Assembly (NCBI GenBank): GCA_015232355.1
Contig: JADFZW010000017.1
Location: 52,895-116,894 of the forward strand
DNA from: Oligoflexia bacterium
GTDB lineage: Bacteria; Bdellovibrionota; Bacteriovoracia; Bacteriovoracales; Bacteriovoracaceae
Length of the DNA stretch: 64,000 nucleotides
Direction: 5' to 3'
Part shown: one piece after another, positions 63,632 through 64,000 of the stretch
Layout of the letters: every line of letters begins with the position of its first letter
How positions within the stretch are numbered: position 1 is the stretch's first letter
Translations under genes and position numbers: made by a program
The notes under the pieces: generated by a model
Databases searched by the model: none
Seen by the model: only the letters and a program-made list of their open reading frames with translations
What the model was told of the DNA's origin: nothing

Positions 63632-63855
63632 CTTTAAATGATTTTAAGATTACAGAGGAGCATTCGTCAAATTATTATTTAAAATGCCGCCTCTGGCGGC
63701 ACTTTTGTCAATAATTTGCCGTCTTTGCCAATACCTTCAATGATTGGTGCACGATGATGCCCTGATGGTGATGGGATGGTGATGGGATGGTGATGGTGCC
63801 ACTTTACCTTTGGTAGTGCTACAGCAACTAATGTACTGTTGCTACCATTCGGAGT
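63632..63855. other. Hairpin and GATGGTGATGG repeat region near right edge
   Basis: TGCCGCC (63685-63691) and GGCGGCA (63695-63701) form a 7-bp stem with a TCT loop; on the minus strand T-rich sequence follows, so it may be a terminator. From about 63763 to 63799 GATGGTGATGG-type units repeat. A 72-codon minus frame (63679-63897) spans both, but His/Pro repeats and lack of a known family make it doubtful. Confidence 0.4.
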
Positions 63856-64000
63856 GTGGCACATTTTCATTTGAAAAGGAAAGTCGGAAATGATCATACA
63901 ATAAAAAATTTAGGAAAAATTTTCGATCTTGAGCTTATTGAGAGAAGCATAGCTGGAGAAATAATAGAAATAAGAACTTATCCTAACGGAGAGATTCGAT
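63856..64000 (+). CDS. Possible partial gene at right edge
   Basis: An open frame runs from about 63831 through the window end without a stop. From GTG 63856 or TTG 63871 it reads LKRKVGNDHTIKNLGKIFDL, then ELIERSIAGEIIEIRTYPNG. The codon use looks like that of local genes. The start is uncertain and I recognise no family; the rest lies outside the window. Confidence 0.35.
   Translation, partial: MAHFHLKRKVGNDHTIKNLGKIFDLELIERSIAGEIIEIRTYPNGEIR

Noticed and set aside
63679..63897. 72-codon minus-strand frame near the right edge
   Set aside because: Spans a hairpin and a His/Pro-coding repeat array, has no known family and overlaps a coding-like plus frame.

Overview
The window comes from a low-GC, Gram-negative bacterium: it has several signal peptides, lipoprotein signals, a porin and other outer-membrane proteins. 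The core gene set (membrane-anchored FtsY, RNase Y, ZapA, RimO, EpmA, a complete CheW-CheA-CheR-CheB operon, the fused TIGR03960/DUF2344 radical-SAM protein) and the codon style suggest a Bdellovibrionota/Oligoflexia-like or other 'deltaproteobacterial' lineage. That assignment is an inference, not proven here.

The window falls into two halves. The left half (1 to about 34.15 kb) is accessory DNA stacked at the 3' end of a tRNA-Ser(GGA) gene (34155-34244, minus strand). The 22-23 bp 3' end of that tRNA occurs three times (1101, 13732, 34151) and divides the region into three stacked elements. Element A lies left of 1101; only a broken recombinase is visible, made of a serine-recombinase N-terminus joined to a tyrosine-recombinase C-terminus. 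Element B (1.1-13.7 kb) holds an XRE-ImmA/PIN pair, a PhoB/PhoR-like two-component system, a cluster of four copies of one chemoreceptor sensor domain (including a secreted protein that is just two such domains in tandem), a Gcw_chp-like outer-membrane protein, a truncated IS1380 transposase, a HigBA-type toxin-antitoxin pair and a MITE-like element. Element C (13.7-34.15 kb) is largely intact. It has a tyrosine integrase with all catalytic residues next to the tRNA, an excisionase-like gene, a DnaB-type helicase, small HTH regulators, the conserved HGGxSTG pair and a terminase-small-subunit-like HTH protein, but no virion genes. Its cargo is an exported toxin operon: a phage tail-collar-like secreted protein, a 1302-aa lipoprotein with a TcA-like C-terminus, a 1987-aa SpvB/TcdB/RHS protein with a signal peptide, and a small membrane protein placed where an immunity gene would be.

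The right half (34.3-64 kb) is core chromosome. It holds the chemotaxis operon (cheW-cheA-cheR-cheB plus a large exported protein), a porin with a clear terminator, the radical-SAM fusion protein, an outer-membrane protein, ilvE, a CNNM/CorC-like membrane protein, rny, zapA, ftsY, a CheY-like regulator overlapping epmA, a heterodimeric ABC exporter, a DUF4214-like exported protein, rimO, a MobA/MocA-like nucleotidyltransferase and a DUF4143 ATPase. Most of these genes, or the gaps beside them, carry short tandem repeats: 6 or 12 bp inside genes, and often 5, 7 or 8 bp between genes. Such repeats are rare in the accessory half.

The strongest candidates for something undescribed are the secreted Tc/RHS operon on the tRNA-Ser element, the stand-alone chemoreceptor sensor domains beside a two-component system, and the repeat expansions in housekeeping genes.
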